NCBI RefSeq assembly: GCF_002157205.1
Contig: NZ_CP021358.1
Location: forward strand, 744,001 to 808,000
Direction: 5' to 3'
DNA: 64,000 nt
Source of the DNA: Kushneria marisflavi
Lineage (GTDB): Bacteria; Pseudomonadota; Gammaproteobacteria; Pseudomonadales; Halomonadaceae
Below the pieces are notes generated by a model. That model had not been told where the DNA came from, did no database searches, and saw nothing but the letters and a program-made list of their open reading frames with translations. This document shows, piece after piece, positions 1 to 9,451 of the stretch. A program made the position numbers and the translations under genes. Each line of letters begins with the position of its first letter. The first letter of the stretch is position 1.

Positions 1-215
1 GACATGAGGACAAATCCTTGTAGGCTGTAAAGAAGGGACTGCCCGTCATGCCAGGCAATGAGTGCAGGGCGCGCAGCATAACAGAGCCGGTAAGCAATAT
101 CCGTGAGACGACCATTTTCGAAGGCCGAAGCGGATCGTTTCAAATAACGCTATTCGCCCCCTGCGGGGTTACAGTAAAATCGTCACATAATGGTAATCAA
201 GGAACGGAATTCGAT

Positions 216-944
216 ATGGGCAGGGCTTTCCAGAACCGCAAGGAATCCATGGCCAAAACGGCCGACGCCAAGACCAAGGTCTACAGCAAGTATGGACGTG
301 AAATCTATGTCTGCGCCAAGTCAGGCGGCACGGACCCGTCGGGCAACCTGACGCTGCGCGGCCTGATCGAGCGGGCCAAGAAGGATCAGGTACCGTCGCA
401 TGTAATCGAAAAGGCGCTCGACAAGGCCAGCGGCGCGGGGGGTGAGGACTTCTCGCCGGCGCGCTACGAAGGCTTTGGCCCCGGCAATTGCATGGTGATC
501 GTGGAGTGTCTGACCGACAACCCCAACCGCACCTTTGGTGACGTTCGAGGTGTATTCACCAAGACGAAATCAAAGATCGGCACCCCGGGCAGCGTCAGCC
601 ACATGTTCGATCACAGCGCCATCCTGGCCTTCAAGGGTGAAGATGAAGACGCCGTTCTTGAAGCGCTGATGGAAGCCGACGTTGATGTCACCGACATCGA
701 AAACGAAGAGGGTCACCTCACGGTCTTTGCCCCGCATACCGAGTACGCCAAAGCCAAGCAGGCGCTACTGGACGCTTTCGGCGAGATGGAATTCGAAACC
801 GACGAGATCCAGTTCGTACCGCAGACCATGACCCCGGTCGAGGGTGACGATGTCGCTCAGCTTGAGAAGTTTCTGGGCATGCTCAACGATCTGGATGACG
901 TGCAAAACGTTTTCCATAACGCCGAGCTGCCCGAAACCGCCTGA
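216..944 (+). CDS. YebC/PmpR-family protein, YeeN subgroup
   Basis: A 242-residue YebC/PmpR family protein; members act as DNA-binding regulators and in some bacteria as ribosome-associated factors that relieve stalling. The N terminus reads [15 protein letters not shown] and continues into YSKYGREIY, resembling E. coli YeeN rather than the MAGHSKWANIKHRK start of classical YebC. Conserved family blocks are visible: [33 protein letters not shown] and [10 protein letters not shown], followed by an acidic C-terminal domain. A longer in-frame start exists at 48, but the ATG at 216 follows AAGGAACG and begins the conserved family sequence. It is a single-gene unit closed by the terminator at 961-990. 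Family assignment is firm; the exact role is not shown by sequence. Confidence 0.93.
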   Translation: MGRAFQNRKESMAKTADAKTKVYSKYGREIYVCAKSGGTDPSGNLTLRGLIERAKKDQVPSHVIEKALDKASGAGGEDFSPARYEGFGPGNCMVIVECLTDNPNRTFGDVRGVFTKTKSKIGTPGSVSHMFDHSAILAFKGEDEDAVLEALMEADVDVTDIENEEGHLTVFAPHTEYAKAKQALLDAFGEMEFETDEIQFVPQTMTPVEGDDVAQLEKFLGMLNDLDDVQNVFHNAELPETA

Positions 945-960
945 GACAATCGGCGCTGAC

Positions 961-990
961 AAAAAAACCCACCTCTCGGTGGGTTTTTTT
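961..990 (+). terminator. Intrinsic terminator of the yebC-family gene
   Basis: A-rich left flank, stem CCCACC paired with GGTGGG around a TCTC loop, then seven T. It lies 17 bp after the stop codon and, with its A-tract, could also serve the convergent lipoprotein gene. Confidence 0.9.
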
Positions 991-1009
991 ATGCGGGTAC
1001 GCGCCGGCC

Positions 1010-1600
1010 TTATGGATTGACCTTGGAAATCTTCGCACCTTCCAGCGATACCCCGCCCTGAATGCCCTGATTGTTCATGACAAAGGCGATCACGTCCTGA
1101 TTGGCCGTGTTATTGGTGATCTGACCGTTGGCGCCGACATCGGCCACGGCGACGCCAGCATTGGCACCGATTGACCAGCCGTTATCGCTGCGCACGCGAT
1201 TAAGGGCACTCTCACTCATCAGGAGATAAACGATGGCCTGGGACTGGGCGCCGGCCTGGAAGCCGATCGAGCCGCTGGTAGTGGTGTAATACCCGGCCTT
1301 GTCGCCATCAATGAGCAGCTGACCGTCGCCGTGGCTGGCCCCGAACACGAAACTTGCTCCCAGTACGCCCGGGAAGACCAGAACGCCCTTCGCTTCCTGC
1401 GCCAGGCTACGAGCCTGAGGCGCCGTGCGATAGAGGCGATCCAGCGTTTCCTGAACGCTCTGATCCAGCTCGGCACGCTGAGCCATCTGGCTCTGACGGT
1501 CGGACGGGCTGGTAGTGGTACAGGCTGACAGCGTCGTGGCGCCCAGAAGCGCTGCGAGCATCAGGGCACCGGTGCGATTGAGACGGGAAAAACGTGACAT
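1010..1600 (-). CDS. YSC84/SYLF-domain lipoprotein
   Basis: A 196-residue predicted lipoprotein. The start at 1600 is chosen because GGAGG sits 7 bp upstream and it begins a signal peptide (MSRFSRLNRTG, hydrophobic core, then LSAC with the lipidated Cys at residue 27); an in-frame GTG/ATG further upstream adds a non-signal-like extension. The mature part contains YSC84-like blocks (AKGVLVFPGVLGASFVFGA, GYYTTTSGSIGFQAGAQSQ). YSC84/SYLF domains bind lipid or actin in eukaryotes; in bacteria the role of these periplasmic lipoproteins is unknown. It stands alone, convergent with the yebC-family gene. Confidence 0.88.
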   Translation of the reverse strand: MSRFSRLNRTGALMLAALLGATTLSACTTTSPSDRQSQMAQRAELDQSVQETLDRLYRTAPQARSLAQEAKGVLVFPGVLGASFVFGASHGDGQLLIDGDKAGYYTTTSGSIGFQAGAQSQAIVYLLMSESALNRVRSDNGWSIGANAGVAVADVGANGQITNNTANQDVIAFVMNNQGIQGGVSLEGAKISKVNP

Positions 1601-1828
1601 GAACTGGCCTCCTTCCATGGAAGAGCACACCGAACGAAAGTCCTGCGGTGGCATAAAAAATGTAGTGCTCCTGTTGAGGTATAGACCAGAAAGATCACTC
1701 CGGGCGGTGCTCCGGCAAAATACCCGTACAAAAATGCCTTTTTTACCGGATTGACCATGTCATTAAACCGTCACGATATCCCTACAGCCTGAACAGGACT
1801 TTTAGAGTTTCAGAATCGGGACACGATC

Positions 1829-1996
1829 ATGACACGGATGGACAAATATCTTGCGATGATCAGCGCAACCGTGCTCGTCTACGGCATGGTTTTCGCCGGC
1901 ACGTCCGCATCTTCGGCCATTGACCAGCATCAATCCGAGCTGATGCATCACCAGGTTCAGGACACTCTGATCCACCAGGAGGATGCACCGGGCTGA
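1829..1996 (+). CDS. Small secreted protein, 55 aa, unknown
   Basis: A short reading frame encoding MTRMDKYLAMISATVLVYG and so on, with a hydrophobic segment (about residues 8-24) and a plausible signal peptidase I site after ASSA (residues 27-30). The mature part would be only about 25 residues and is rich in His, Gln, Asp and Glu. No strong ribosome-binding site is seen and I recognise no family. The support is the signal-peptide-like composition and its position in an otherwise empty gap; it could be spurious. Confidence 0.45.
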   Translation: MTRMDKYLAMISATVLVYGMVFAGTSASSAIDQHQSELMHHQVQDTLIHQEDAPG

Positions 1997-2084
1997 TCGT
2001 CATGCTGCCAGAAACATCAGGGTTGCCTGTCCTGAACGGGGCAAGAAGCCCGGCTTCAGGCATAACCTTACAAGCCCCCACCCT

Positions 2085-2552
2085 TTAGAAATCGTTGCAC
2101 AGACGATAGCTCATCATGAGTACCGTCACAGGCACTTTCTGATACGTCGCCTGGCGCTGCCCTTTCCGTTGAAATCCCAGAGATTCATACAGCCTGATGG
2201 CCGAGGTGTTGGATGCCACCACCTTCAGGGTCGCTGGCTTCGCCATTCGGTCAAGTACTGCCTGCATCAATGCTCGTCCAAGCCCCCTACCACGCGATTG
2301 CGGGTCCACCAGCAGCCCCACAATGTGGCTCTGCTGCCAGTAGATGACGCCGGCCAGGCCCTTTTCGCCCGGGACGACCAGTACCCGGGCATCACTGAAC
2401 GCTTTCAGGCGTACTTCATCCATGGGTAACGGTATAACCGGGAAGCGCTCCGGCCAGCCGGGTTCAAAACGAAACTCATCGCCCTTGCCGCGCTGATACA
2501 GGGCCACCAGGGGGTCGAAATCTTCACGACGGTAATCACGCATATCAGACAT
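2085..2552 (-). CDS. GNAT-family N-acetyltransferase
   Basis: About 155 residues. The acetyl-CoA-binding motif A is visible as VGLLVDPQSRGRGLGRALM, followed by motif B around ASNTSAIRLYESLGFQRKG, the usual C-terminal GNAT half. The substrate cannot be read from sequence. The upstream part of the frame is not GNAT-like; the start lies among three close ATGs (2558, 2552, 2543), none with a strong ribosome-binding site, so the exact N terminus is uncertain. It is divergent from yejK with about 110 bp between. Confidence 0.85.
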   Translation of the reverse strand: MSDMRDYRREDFDPLVALYQRGKGDEFRFEPGWPERFPVIPLPMDEVRLKAFSDARVLVVPGEKGLAGVIYWQQSHIVGLLVDPQSRGRGLGRALMQAVLDRMAKPATLKVVASNTSAIRLYESLGFQRKGQRQATYQKVPVTVLMMSYRLCNDF

Positions 2553-2661
2553 TCTCATGAGCCGATCATGGCGTCTCCCGGCAACGGGGACAAGCCGTGG
2601 CGCTGCCTTTAAACCGCCCAGCGCGTTATCATCGCGCCACATTTTCTGCCGGATGACTGTC

Positions 2662-3657
2662 ATGCCGATTGTTCAAAGCATCGTCCATTACCTCGACAAA
2701 TCCGCTGACGATCAGAGCACCACCCTGAACGCTACCTCGGCGCCCATGGCAGACTCGCAGGCCATGGATGCCCTGCTCAACCAGTTCAACGCCACCTTCA
2801 ATGGCAAGACCAAGGGCTGGGGCCATTTCAGCGACGAGCACACCGGGGCTACCCTTGCTCATGGGCTGGGCGAGTATCTGGCCGGCAATCTCGATTTTGT
2901 CGATTTTACGCAGCAAACCGCCAATGGCTTTCGAGCGCTGATCGATGAACACCTCCCCACCGGCGGGCCGCTGCTGTTTGTTCACGCCAGACAGGGCGAG
3001 GCCGAGTTTCTGACCCTGGCGCTTTTACACTATCGAGAAGGCTTCACGCTCGATGAACAGGGCAATGTCACGACGGGCCGCCAGCTCAACCTTAACCAGA
3101 TGACCCTGGCCGTACGCATCGACCTGACCCAATGGCAGTCAGGCCAGTCAAAGCAATACATTGCCTTCACCCGTGATCGCGGCGGCAAAAAGCTCAGTGA
3201 GGACTTTCAGACCCTGCTGGGCTGTGTCGAGGGCGTGGACGCGACCAGTGAGACCCGCACCCTGCTCAAGGCCTTCGGTGATTTTGTGGAAAGCGAATCC
3301 ATGGATGAATCACAAAGTCGCGAGAAGACCGATGCCGTGATCGACTACGCCAGCGACCAGTCAAAACGGGGAGAATCCATTACGCTCGAAGCGTTCTCGA
3401 GCCTGGTGGATGAGACGCGGCCGGATGCCTTTTACGACTATATCCGCAACAAGGATTACGGTCTCTCCCCTGAAATTCCGCCGGACAAGCGCACCCTGCA
3501 GCAGTTTCGCCGCTTTACCGGACGCGCCGGCGGCATGTCGATCAGCTTTGACTCACACCTGCTCGGCGACAGCATCGAATACAACGAGGCTCAGGACCGG
3601 CTGATCATCAAAAAGGTGCCGGACAAGCTGAAAGCACAGCTGCAGGAGCGGCAATAA
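2662..3657 (+). CDS. yejK: Nucleoid-associated protein YejK/NdpA family
   Basis: 331 residues, close to the roughly 335 of E. coli YejK, a nucleoid-associated protein. Matching blocks include VRIDLTQW, YIAFTRDRGGKKLSEDF and the C-terminal part RTLQQFRRFTGRAGGMSISF followed by LLGD and LIIKKVPDKLKAQL. The start at 2662 (MPIVQSIVHYLD) is where family similarity begins; the reading frame is open back to 2557 without similarity. It is monocistronic, with the chemoreceptor gene 125 bp downstream and no obvious terminator between. Confidence 0.92.
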   Translation: MPIVQSIVHYLDKSADDQSTTLNATSAPMADSQAMDALLNQFNATFNGKTKGWGHFSDEHTGATLAHGLGEYLAGNLDFVDFTQQTANGFRALIDEHLPTGGPLLFVHARQGEAEFLTLALLHYREGFTLDEQGNVTTGRQLNLNQMTLAVRIDLTQWQSGQSKQYIAFTRDRGGKKLSEDFQTLLGCVEGVDATSETRTLLKAFGDFVESESMDESQSREKTDAVIDYASDQSKRGESITLEAFSSLVDETRPDAFYDYIRNKDYGLSPEIPPDKRTLQQFRRFTGRAGGMSISFDSHLLGDSIEYNEAQDRLIIKKVPDKLKAQLQERQ

Positions 3658-3782
3658 CCCTGACCGCCGGCCCCAAAAAAACCTCTAATATAAGGATATT
3701 GCTCAATTTTTTGCTCCCCCTTCCGATAAACAGCTGAACGCGAGATCGGAAAACCGTCAATCAGACTGAAAACGGAAGGGGC

Positions 3783-5486
3783 ATGAAAAATATCGCAATG
3801 AGCAGGAAACTCTGGGGCTCCATTGTTCTGATGTGGCTGGGAATGATGATGGTCGTGGGCTGGGCGGCCTTTGATCGCAAGGAGGTTTTGATCCATGAGC
3901 GTACGGCCGGGCTGGCAAGGCTCATTACCAGCGCCCATGAGCTGATCGACAGCTACAGGGCGCAGGTTGCCGCCGGTGAACTGACCCGGGAACAGGCTCA
4001 GCAACAGGCCATTCGCAATGTGGGCGCTCTGACCTTCGACGGCAGCTACATCTATATTTTCGATGATGCCATCCACCTTGTCTGGCACCCGACTCGCGAA
4101 GCCGGCAAGGACATGAGCAACTTTCAGGATGACAACGGCCTCTATTTTTACCGTGAACTTCGCAATGTCGGCCAGGCGCCCGAAGGGGGCACCTTCATCT
4201 ACAACTCCTACGACAAGAGCAGCGAACAGGATGTCTCCCGTCTGAACTATGTTCAGCGTGTGCCTGAATGGGGCTGGTATCTGGCCACCAACGTCTACAT
4301 CACTGACATCAACGCCGCCTTCTGGTCCGGCATGTTAAAGCTCGGCGGTGTATCGCTTGCCATCTGTCTGCTGTTGACCGGGATCATGAGCTGGATCATT
4401 CGTGGCGTGACCACAAGCCTTGGCGGCGACCCTCGAGAGGCCCGCACCGTGGTACAACGCATCGCCTCGGGAGATCTAAGCCAGCCCCTGACGCTCAAGC
4501 GGAAGGATCAATCCAGCCTGCTTTATGCCATTGAAGGCATGCGTACCCGACTGGTGGATGTCATGGGCAACGTGCGTCAGGCCAGTCGTGATATCGACAC
4601 CGGCACCGACCAGCTCAATCAGGGCAACCAGGATCTTTCCGCCCGTACCGAGCAGCAGTCGGCTTCCATCGAGGAGACCGCCGCCAGCATGGAAGAGCTG
4701 ACCCAGACCGTTCGGCAGAATTCGGACAATGCCCGACAGGCCAGCGAACTTGCCGGCGAGGTCAGCCAGACCGCACGCGATGGGGGCAAGGTCATGACCC
4801 GTGTGGTCGAGACCATGGAAGAGATCACCACCAGCTCGCAAAAGGTGACCGATATCATCGGTCTGATCGATTCAATCTCCTTTCAAACCAACATTCTGGC
4901 GCTCAATGCCTCGGTTGAAGCGGCACGAGCCGGTGAGCAGGGACGCGGATTTGCCGTGGTCGCTAATGAGGTACGATCCCTGGCCAGCCGCAGTGCCAAT
5001 GCCTCTCAGGATATTCGCACCCTGCTTGAAACGTCTCATGGCCACGTTAACCAGGGGGCGGAAGCCGTACGGGAAGCCCGCGACACCATCTCTCAGGTCA
5101 TTGAGTCCACGGAGCGCATGACCTCGCTGATCCACGAAATTTCAGTGGCCTCTCAGGAGCAGAGCGAGGGCATCGAACAGGTCAATGTGGCCGTCAACCA
5201 GATGGAACAGGTCACTCAGCAAAACGCTTCACTGGTTGAGGAAGGCAGCAGCGCCACGGAGCTTCTGCGTCAGCAGGCCAGTGCGCTGGAAAGCGAGGTG
5301 GCCTGGTTTACTCTGGCCGAAGTGCCCGAGCGTTCCAAAGCCCCTGCAGTGGCACCGACCAGGCGGACAATGCCTGCGCCTCAAAAGGTGTCAGCACCCG
5401 CCAACAGCGCACCGACGCCTGCTGCGAAATCAGGGAAGGTGGCGGAGCCGGCGCTTGCCGACGAGGATGACTGGACCACCTTCTAG
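3783..5486 (+). CDS. Methyl-accepting chemotaxis protein with sCache domain
   Basis: 567 residues. Order of parts: N-terminal membrane helix (about 9-30), a periplasmic single-Cache (sCache_2) domain (about 35-180, with YIYIFDDAIHLVWHP and GWYLATNVYITDI), second membrane helix (about 186-207), HAMP, then the MCP signalling hairpin with the tip region SISFQTNILALNASVEAARA. The C terminus ends DDWTTF, resembling the NWETF-type tether for CheR/CheB in Tsr and Tar. sCache_2 domains often bind small carboxylates or alcohols, but the ligand is not determinable here. GGAAGGGG lies just upstream of the ATG, and a terminator follows at 5508. Confidence 0.95.
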   Translation: MKNIAMSRKLWGSIVLMWLGMMMVVGWAAFDRKEVLIHERTAGLARLITSAHELIDSYRAQVAAGELTREQAQQQAIRNVGALTFDGSYIYIFDDAIHLVWHPTREAGKDMSNFQDDNGLYFYRELRNVGQAPEGGTFIYNSYDKSSEQDVSRLNYVQRVPEWGWYLATNVYITDINAAFWSGMLKLGGVSLAICLLLTGIMSWIIRGVTTSLGGDPREARTVVQRIASGDLSQPLTLKRKDQSSLLYAIEGMRTRLVDVMGNVRQASRDIDTGTDQLNQGNQDLSARTEQQSASIEETAASMEELTQTVRQNSDNARQASELAGEVSQTARDGGKVMTRVVETMEEITTSSQKVTDIIGLIDSISFQTNILALNASVEAARAGEQGRGFAVVANEVRSLASRSANASQDIRTLLETSHGHVNQGAEAVREARDTISQVIESTERMTSLIHEISVASQEQSEGIEQVNVAVNQMEQVTQQNASLVEEGSSATELLRQQASALESEVAWFTLAEVPERSKAPAVAPTRRTMPAPQKVSAPANSAPTPAAKSGKVAEPALADEDDWTTF

Positions 5487-5507
5487 CTTCCAGCCTTTTA
5501 ATGGATC

Positions 5508-5540
5508 AAAGGCCCCTGCCCGCCGATCAGGGGCCTTTTT
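5508..5540 (+). terminator. Terminator of the chemoreceptor gene
   Basis: Stem AGGCCCCTG pairing with CAGGGGCCT around a 9-nt loop, followed by a T-run. It sits between convergent genes, so it may act on both strands. Confidence 0.85.
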
Positions 5541-5547
5541 AATGCGG

Positions 5548-6024
5548 TCAGGCACCAGCGTGGCGTAACTGATGAAGTTCTCGCACGGCATCTACCAGTA
5601 CCGTAACCGGCCCTTCTACCACCACATCAGGTGCCACCTCGGGAATGGAGAGCATGCTTACAGGCGATGCCTTCGCGCCAAACTCTACCAGCCACTCACC
5701 CAGCTGCCGGGATGAACTGATAAACACAATCCGCCCAAGTCTGGCCCAGGCATGGGCAGCTGCACACATCGGACAGTGTTCTCCGGAGGTATAGACCGTC
5801 GCCTGCGCACGCGCCTCGATGCTCAGGTGGACAGCCGCCCACTGCGCCAGCGCAAGCTCCGGATGCTGTGTTGCATCACCGCTGACCACACGGTTTCGCG
5901 CCTCACAAAGCACCTGACCGTCACCGCTGACCAGCACGCTGCCAAAGGGATCATCCCCCGACTCAAGCGCCTCGCGGGCCAGCGCAATGCATCGCTCCAG
6001 ATGCTCGAGTTCTTGATGCTGCAT
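5548..6024 (-). CDS. Cytidine/deoxycytidylate-type nucleoside deaminase
   Basis: 158 residues of the zinc-dependent CDA/guanine deaminase fold. The second zinc motif is visible as GEHCPMCAAA. The first is HPE (in ATQHPELALAQWAA) instead of the usual HAE, keeping the His ligand and the catalytic Glu. The ATG at 6024 is chosen over an upstream in-frame TTG at 6036 because GGAG lies 6 bp before it. Substrate (cytosine, guanine or another base) is not clear. It stands alone, convergent with the chemoreceptor gene. Confidence 0.85.
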   Translation of the reverse strand: MQHQELEHLERCIALAREALESGDDPFGSVLVSGDGQVLCEARNRVVSGDATQHPELALAQWAAVHLSIEARAQATVYTSGEHCPMCAAAHAWARLGRIVFISSSRQLGEWLVEFGAKASPVSMLSIPEVAPDVVVEGPVTVLVDAVRELHQLRHAGA

Positions 6025-6323
6025 TCTCGACTCCAATCGTTGAGATCAGGATATTTCTGCACGGTTATTGCGTTCGGGTGGCCATCAATGTGCCTGAACG
6101 ATACCAGCTAGACAGAAACAGACCACGCCCTGTTGCCGGCCTCTATTGCCCCTGCCCTTTCATGATCCATTCCGCCATGGCACCTGTCCGGCCCAGGCGA
6201 AATGCCCATATGGACATTTCGTGAACTTCAGTAATGATTAAGTAGCCATTGTTGTCTATGTTTACCCTGCCCGCGCCACCCGTGTGCCGGCGTATTCCAG
6301 AAACACTGCAAAGAGACACCCGT

Positions 6324-7349
6324 GTGACAGGACAAAAAAGGCACCTTTCGGGCTGGGGCAGCCTGGTGATCGCCACCCTGCTGTCAGGCTGCAGCGAAAA
6401 CATGCCCGGCTTCATGAATCCACAGGGCCCGATCGCTGAAGCACAGCGCCACCATTTCTGGGTCGTTATCGCGTTGCTCATGATCGTGATCATTCCGGTC
6501 ATTATCCAGACGCCTCTGATCCTGTGGCGCTATCGCTACCGGGGTAACGCCGTTTATCGCCCGAAATGGGGGATGTCGCTCTGGCTGGACATCATCGTAT
6601 GGGCGGTGCCCATAGTGCTCGTGGCCATCCTGGGCGTCTATATCTGGCGCCAGACCCATGCACTTGACCCCTATCGTCCACTCCCGGGAGACCAGCCACC
6701 GCTTGAAGTGCAGGTCGTGGGCTATGACTGGAAGTGGCTTTTCATCTATCCCGAGCAGGGCATTGCCACGATGGGACAGCTGGTCATTCCCACCAATCGA
6801 CCCATCTCTCTTGAGCTGACCTCGGCCACGGTACTGCAGTCGTTTTTCATACCGACGCTGGGCAGTCAGATTGATGTGATGAATCGCATGATGACCCGAC
6901 TGCATCTCAAGGCGGACCACCCGGGCCGATTTGAAGGCAAGAACATGCAATACAACGGCGAAGGGTTTCATCGCCAGCGCTTTATCACCCGCGCCGTTGA
7001 TGGCACCGCCTTTGACGACTTTGTCGAGCGCACCCGCCAGCAGGGACAGCCACTGGATCAGAGCGTCTACGAAATCATCATGCACAAGGGTGACAATCGT
7101 GATGTCGCGCGTGCTCTTGGGCTCAACATGCAGGATACCGATGCCGTCATTCGCTTCTCCCCGGTGCCGGACGGTCTTTTCCATACCATCATGGCAGGCT
7201 CACCGATCGACTGGTCAGCGCTTGATGTGTCCCCTCCGCAGCTTGGCGTTACACGTACCTCCGTGATTCAAACGCCTGCCGACCAGACGCCGTCGTCCTC
7301 GGTGGATGCGCCATCGTCTTCTCATGAACGCAAGGAGGCGCAGCCATGA
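6324..7349 (+). CDS. cyoA: Cytochrome bo3 ubiquinol oxidase subunit II
   Basis: 341 residues from a GTG at 6324, chosen because AAGAGA lies 7 bp before it and it begins a clean lipoprotein signal peptide (K/R-rich start, hydrophobic core, LLSGC). ATG/TTG starts at 6258 and 6249 would add an unlikely extension. Two membrane helices (about residues 45-65 and 85-105) precede the periplasmic cupredoxin domain (VVGYDWKWLFIYPEQGIATM). The Cys/His ligands of the CuA centre of cytochrome c oxidases are absent (FEGKNMQYNGEGFHRQRF), as expected for a quinol oxidase. It is the first gene of cyoABCD and overlaps cyoB by 4 bp. Confidence 0.96.
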   Translation: MTGQKRHLSGWGSLVIATLLSGCSENMPGFMNPQGPIAEAQRHHFWVVIALLMIVIIPVIIQTPLILWRYRYRGNAVYRPKWGMSLWLDIIVWAVPIVLVAILGVYIWRQTHALDPYRPLPGDQPPLEVQVVGYDWKWLFIYPEQGIATMGQLVIPTNRPISLELTSATVLQSFFIPTLGSQIDVMNRMMTRLHLKADHPGRFEGKNMQYNGEGFHRQRFITRAVDGTAFDDFVERTRQQGQPLDQSVYEIIMHKGDNRDVARALGLNMQDTDAVIRFSPVPDGLFHTIMAGSPIDWSALDVSPPQLGVTRTSVIQTPADQTPSSSVDAPSSSHERKEAQP

Positions 7350-9451
7350 GTGATGTAACAGGTTCGATATTCGGCCGTCTCGGCTGGGATGCCCTGCCCT
7401 TCTGGAGCATGCTGCACGACCACTCGGCCATGACCATCATCAATGGCATCATCGCTACCGGTGCCGCCAGTATGGTGGTCATTGGCGCCCTGGCCGCCAT
7501 CGTGCTGGTGACCTGGCTTGGCAAATGGAAATACCTGTGGTCGGAATGGTTCACCAGCCCCGATCATAAAAAGATCGGCATCATGTTCATCGTGATTGCG
7601 CTGGTAATGCTGGCACGCGCCATCATCGAAGCCGTGTTCATGCGCGCCCAGCAGGCGGTAGGGCTCGACGGTGGATTTCTGACCGCCGAGCACTTTGGCC
7701 AGCTTTTCACGACCCATGGCACCATCATGGTCTTTTTCATGGCCATGCCGTTTCTGACCGGCATCATCAACTACGTGATGCCCTTGCAGATCGGTGCGCG
7801 GGATCTCTCCTTCCCCGTGCTTAATCAGGTCAGCCTGGGCCTGACGGCCGCCGGCGCCGCGCTGGTGATGATCTCACTGGTACTGGCACCGTTTTCCACC
7901 GGCGGCTGGACCGGCTATCCACCCTTTACCGAGCTCTCCTATAACCCCGGCGCCGGCGTTGATTACTGGATCTGGGCAGTGACGCTCTCCACGCTGTCCT
8001 CGACGATGACCGGCATCAATTTCGCCGTCACCATCTTCAAGAAACGCGCCCCGGGCATGAAGCTCTTTCGCATGCCGCTGTTTACCTGGACGGCGCTGTG
8101 CACCGCGATTCTGATGATTTTCGGCATGCCGCCGCTGACCGTGGCCACCGGCCTGCTGGCGCTGGACCGTTATCTTGATTTCCACATGTTCACCACCGAT
8201 CTGGGTGGCAACATGATGAACTACGTCAATCTGTTCTGGGCGTTTGGTCACCCCGAGGTCTACATCCTGATCCTGCCGCCCTTCGGTATCTTCTCCGAGG
8301 TATTTGCGACCTTCTCCGGCAAGCGCATCTACGGTTACAAGGTTCTGGTGGTGGCCACCATGTGCATTGCGGTGCTGTCGTTTACCGTCTGGCTGCATCA
8401 CTTTTTCACCATGGGACAGAGCGCGCACATCAACGCCGCCTTTGGCATTGCCACCATGCTGATCGGTATTCCCACAGGCGTTAAGGTCTACGACTGGATG
8501 CTGACCATGTATCGCGGGCGCATTCGGCTCTCGGTGCCCATGGTCTATGCCATCGGCTTTATCATGCTGTTCGTGCTGGGCGGCATGACCGGTGTCATTC
8601 TGGCCACACCCAGCGTGGACTATCAGGTGCACAATTCGCTGTTTCTGGTCGCCCACTTCCACAACATGCTGATCCCCGGTCTATTGTTCGGCATGCTCAG
8701 CGCCACCAATTTCTGGTTCCCCAAGGCCTTCGGATTCCGACTGGAAGAGCGCTGGGGGTATCGAGCCGCCTTTTGCTGGATCATCGGCTTCATGCTCGCC
8801 TTCTTCCCGCTCTACGTACTGGGACTGATGGGCATGCCGCGCCGCTCGGTTGCGTTTTTCGAACCCCAGTATCTGCCCTGGGCCATTGTAGCCGGCATCG
8901 GCGCGCTGGTGATCCTGTGCGCCCTGCTGTGTCTTGTGATCCAGCTGTGGGTGAGCATTCGCGACCGCCATGCCAACAATGTCTTTGCCGGCGATCCCTG
9001 GGATGGCCGCTCGCTTGAATGGTCGGTCTCCTCACCGCCGCCGGAATACAACTTCCCGGTACTGCCGGAAATCTACAGCATCGATGCCTTCATGACCGAG
9101 AAGGACCGCGGTCAGGGCTGGCAGGCACCGGATCGATACATCGACATCGAGATGCCGGCCAATAGCGCCATGGGCGTCATCATGGCGATCACCGGCCTTG
9201 CCATGGCCTTTGGTCTGGTCTGGCACATGTGGTGGCTGGTCATCGGCGCGGGACTGGCAACGCTTGTGTCCATCATCGCGCGCGGCTTCGTACGCCACAC
9301 CAGACGCACCATTCCAGCCTCACAGGTGCAGCGTACTCATGAGCACTGGCTGGAACAGGTCAGGCGCACCACGCCCATCAAGCGCTCACAGGAGCAGTCT
9401 ACCGCCAACCACGGTTTACCCGTGGCCCCGATCGAGGGTGCCGTACAATGA
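7346..9451 (+). CDS. cyoB: Cytochrome bo3 ubiquinol oxidase subunit I
   Basis: 701-residue haem-copper oxidase core subunit that reduces oxygen to water and pumps protons at the inner membrane. Ligands are readable: His124 (TTHGTIM) and His439 for low-spin haem b, His437 (AHFHN) for haem o3, and His302, His351 and His352 (GHPEVYI, HHFFTMG) for CuB; Tyr306 of HPEVY is the residue cross-linked to a CuB histidine in this family. The quinol oxidase-type N terminus and the C-terminal SSPPPEYNFPVLPEI segment agree with CyoB. The start overlaps the cyoA stop (ATGA). Confidence 0.98.
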   Translation: MSDVTGSIFGRLGWDALPFWSMLHDHSAMTIINGIIATGAASMVVIGALAAIVLVTWLGKWKYLWSEWFTSPDHKKIGIMFIVIALVMLARAIIEAVFMRAQQAVGLDGGFLTAEHFGQLFTTHGTIMVFFMAMPFLTGIINYVMPLQIGARDLSFPVLNQVSLGLTAAGAALVMISLVLAPFSTGGWTGYPPFTELSYNPGAGVDYWIWAVTLSTLSSTMTGINFAVTIFKKRAPGMKLFRMPLFTWTALCTAILMIFGMPPLTVATGLLALDRYLDFHMFTTDLGGNMMNYVNLFWAFGHPEVYILILPPFGIFSEVFATFSGKRIYGYKVLVVATMCIAVLSFTVWLHHFFTMGQSAHINAAFGIATMLIGIPTGVKVYDWMLTMYRGRIRLSVPMVYAIGFIMLFVLGGMTGVILATPSVDYQVHNSLFLVAHFHNMLIPGLLFGMLSATNFWFPKAFGFRLEERWGYRAAFCWIIGFMLAFFPLYVLGLMGMPRRSVAFFEPQYLPWAIVAGIGALVILCALLCLVIQLWVSIRDRHANNVFAGDPWDGRSLEWSVSSPPPEYNFPVLPEIYSIDAFMTEKDRGQGWQAPDRYIDIEMPANSAMGVIMAITGLAMAFGLVWHMWWLVIGAGLATLVSIIARGFVRHTRRTIPASQVQRTHEHWLEQVRRTTPIKRSQEQSTANHGLPVAPIEGAVQ

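Noticed and set aside
1..49. Minus-strand open frame starting at 49 and leaving the window
   Set aside because: Only 16 codons visible, no ribosome-binding site and no recognisable sequence.
48..215. N-terminal extension of the YebC-family gene
   Set aside because: No family similarity; the ATG at 216 has a ribosome-binding site and starts the conserved domain.
1997..2084. TGCCTG...CAGGCA dyad as terminator
   Set aside because: Long loop, short stem and no T-run.
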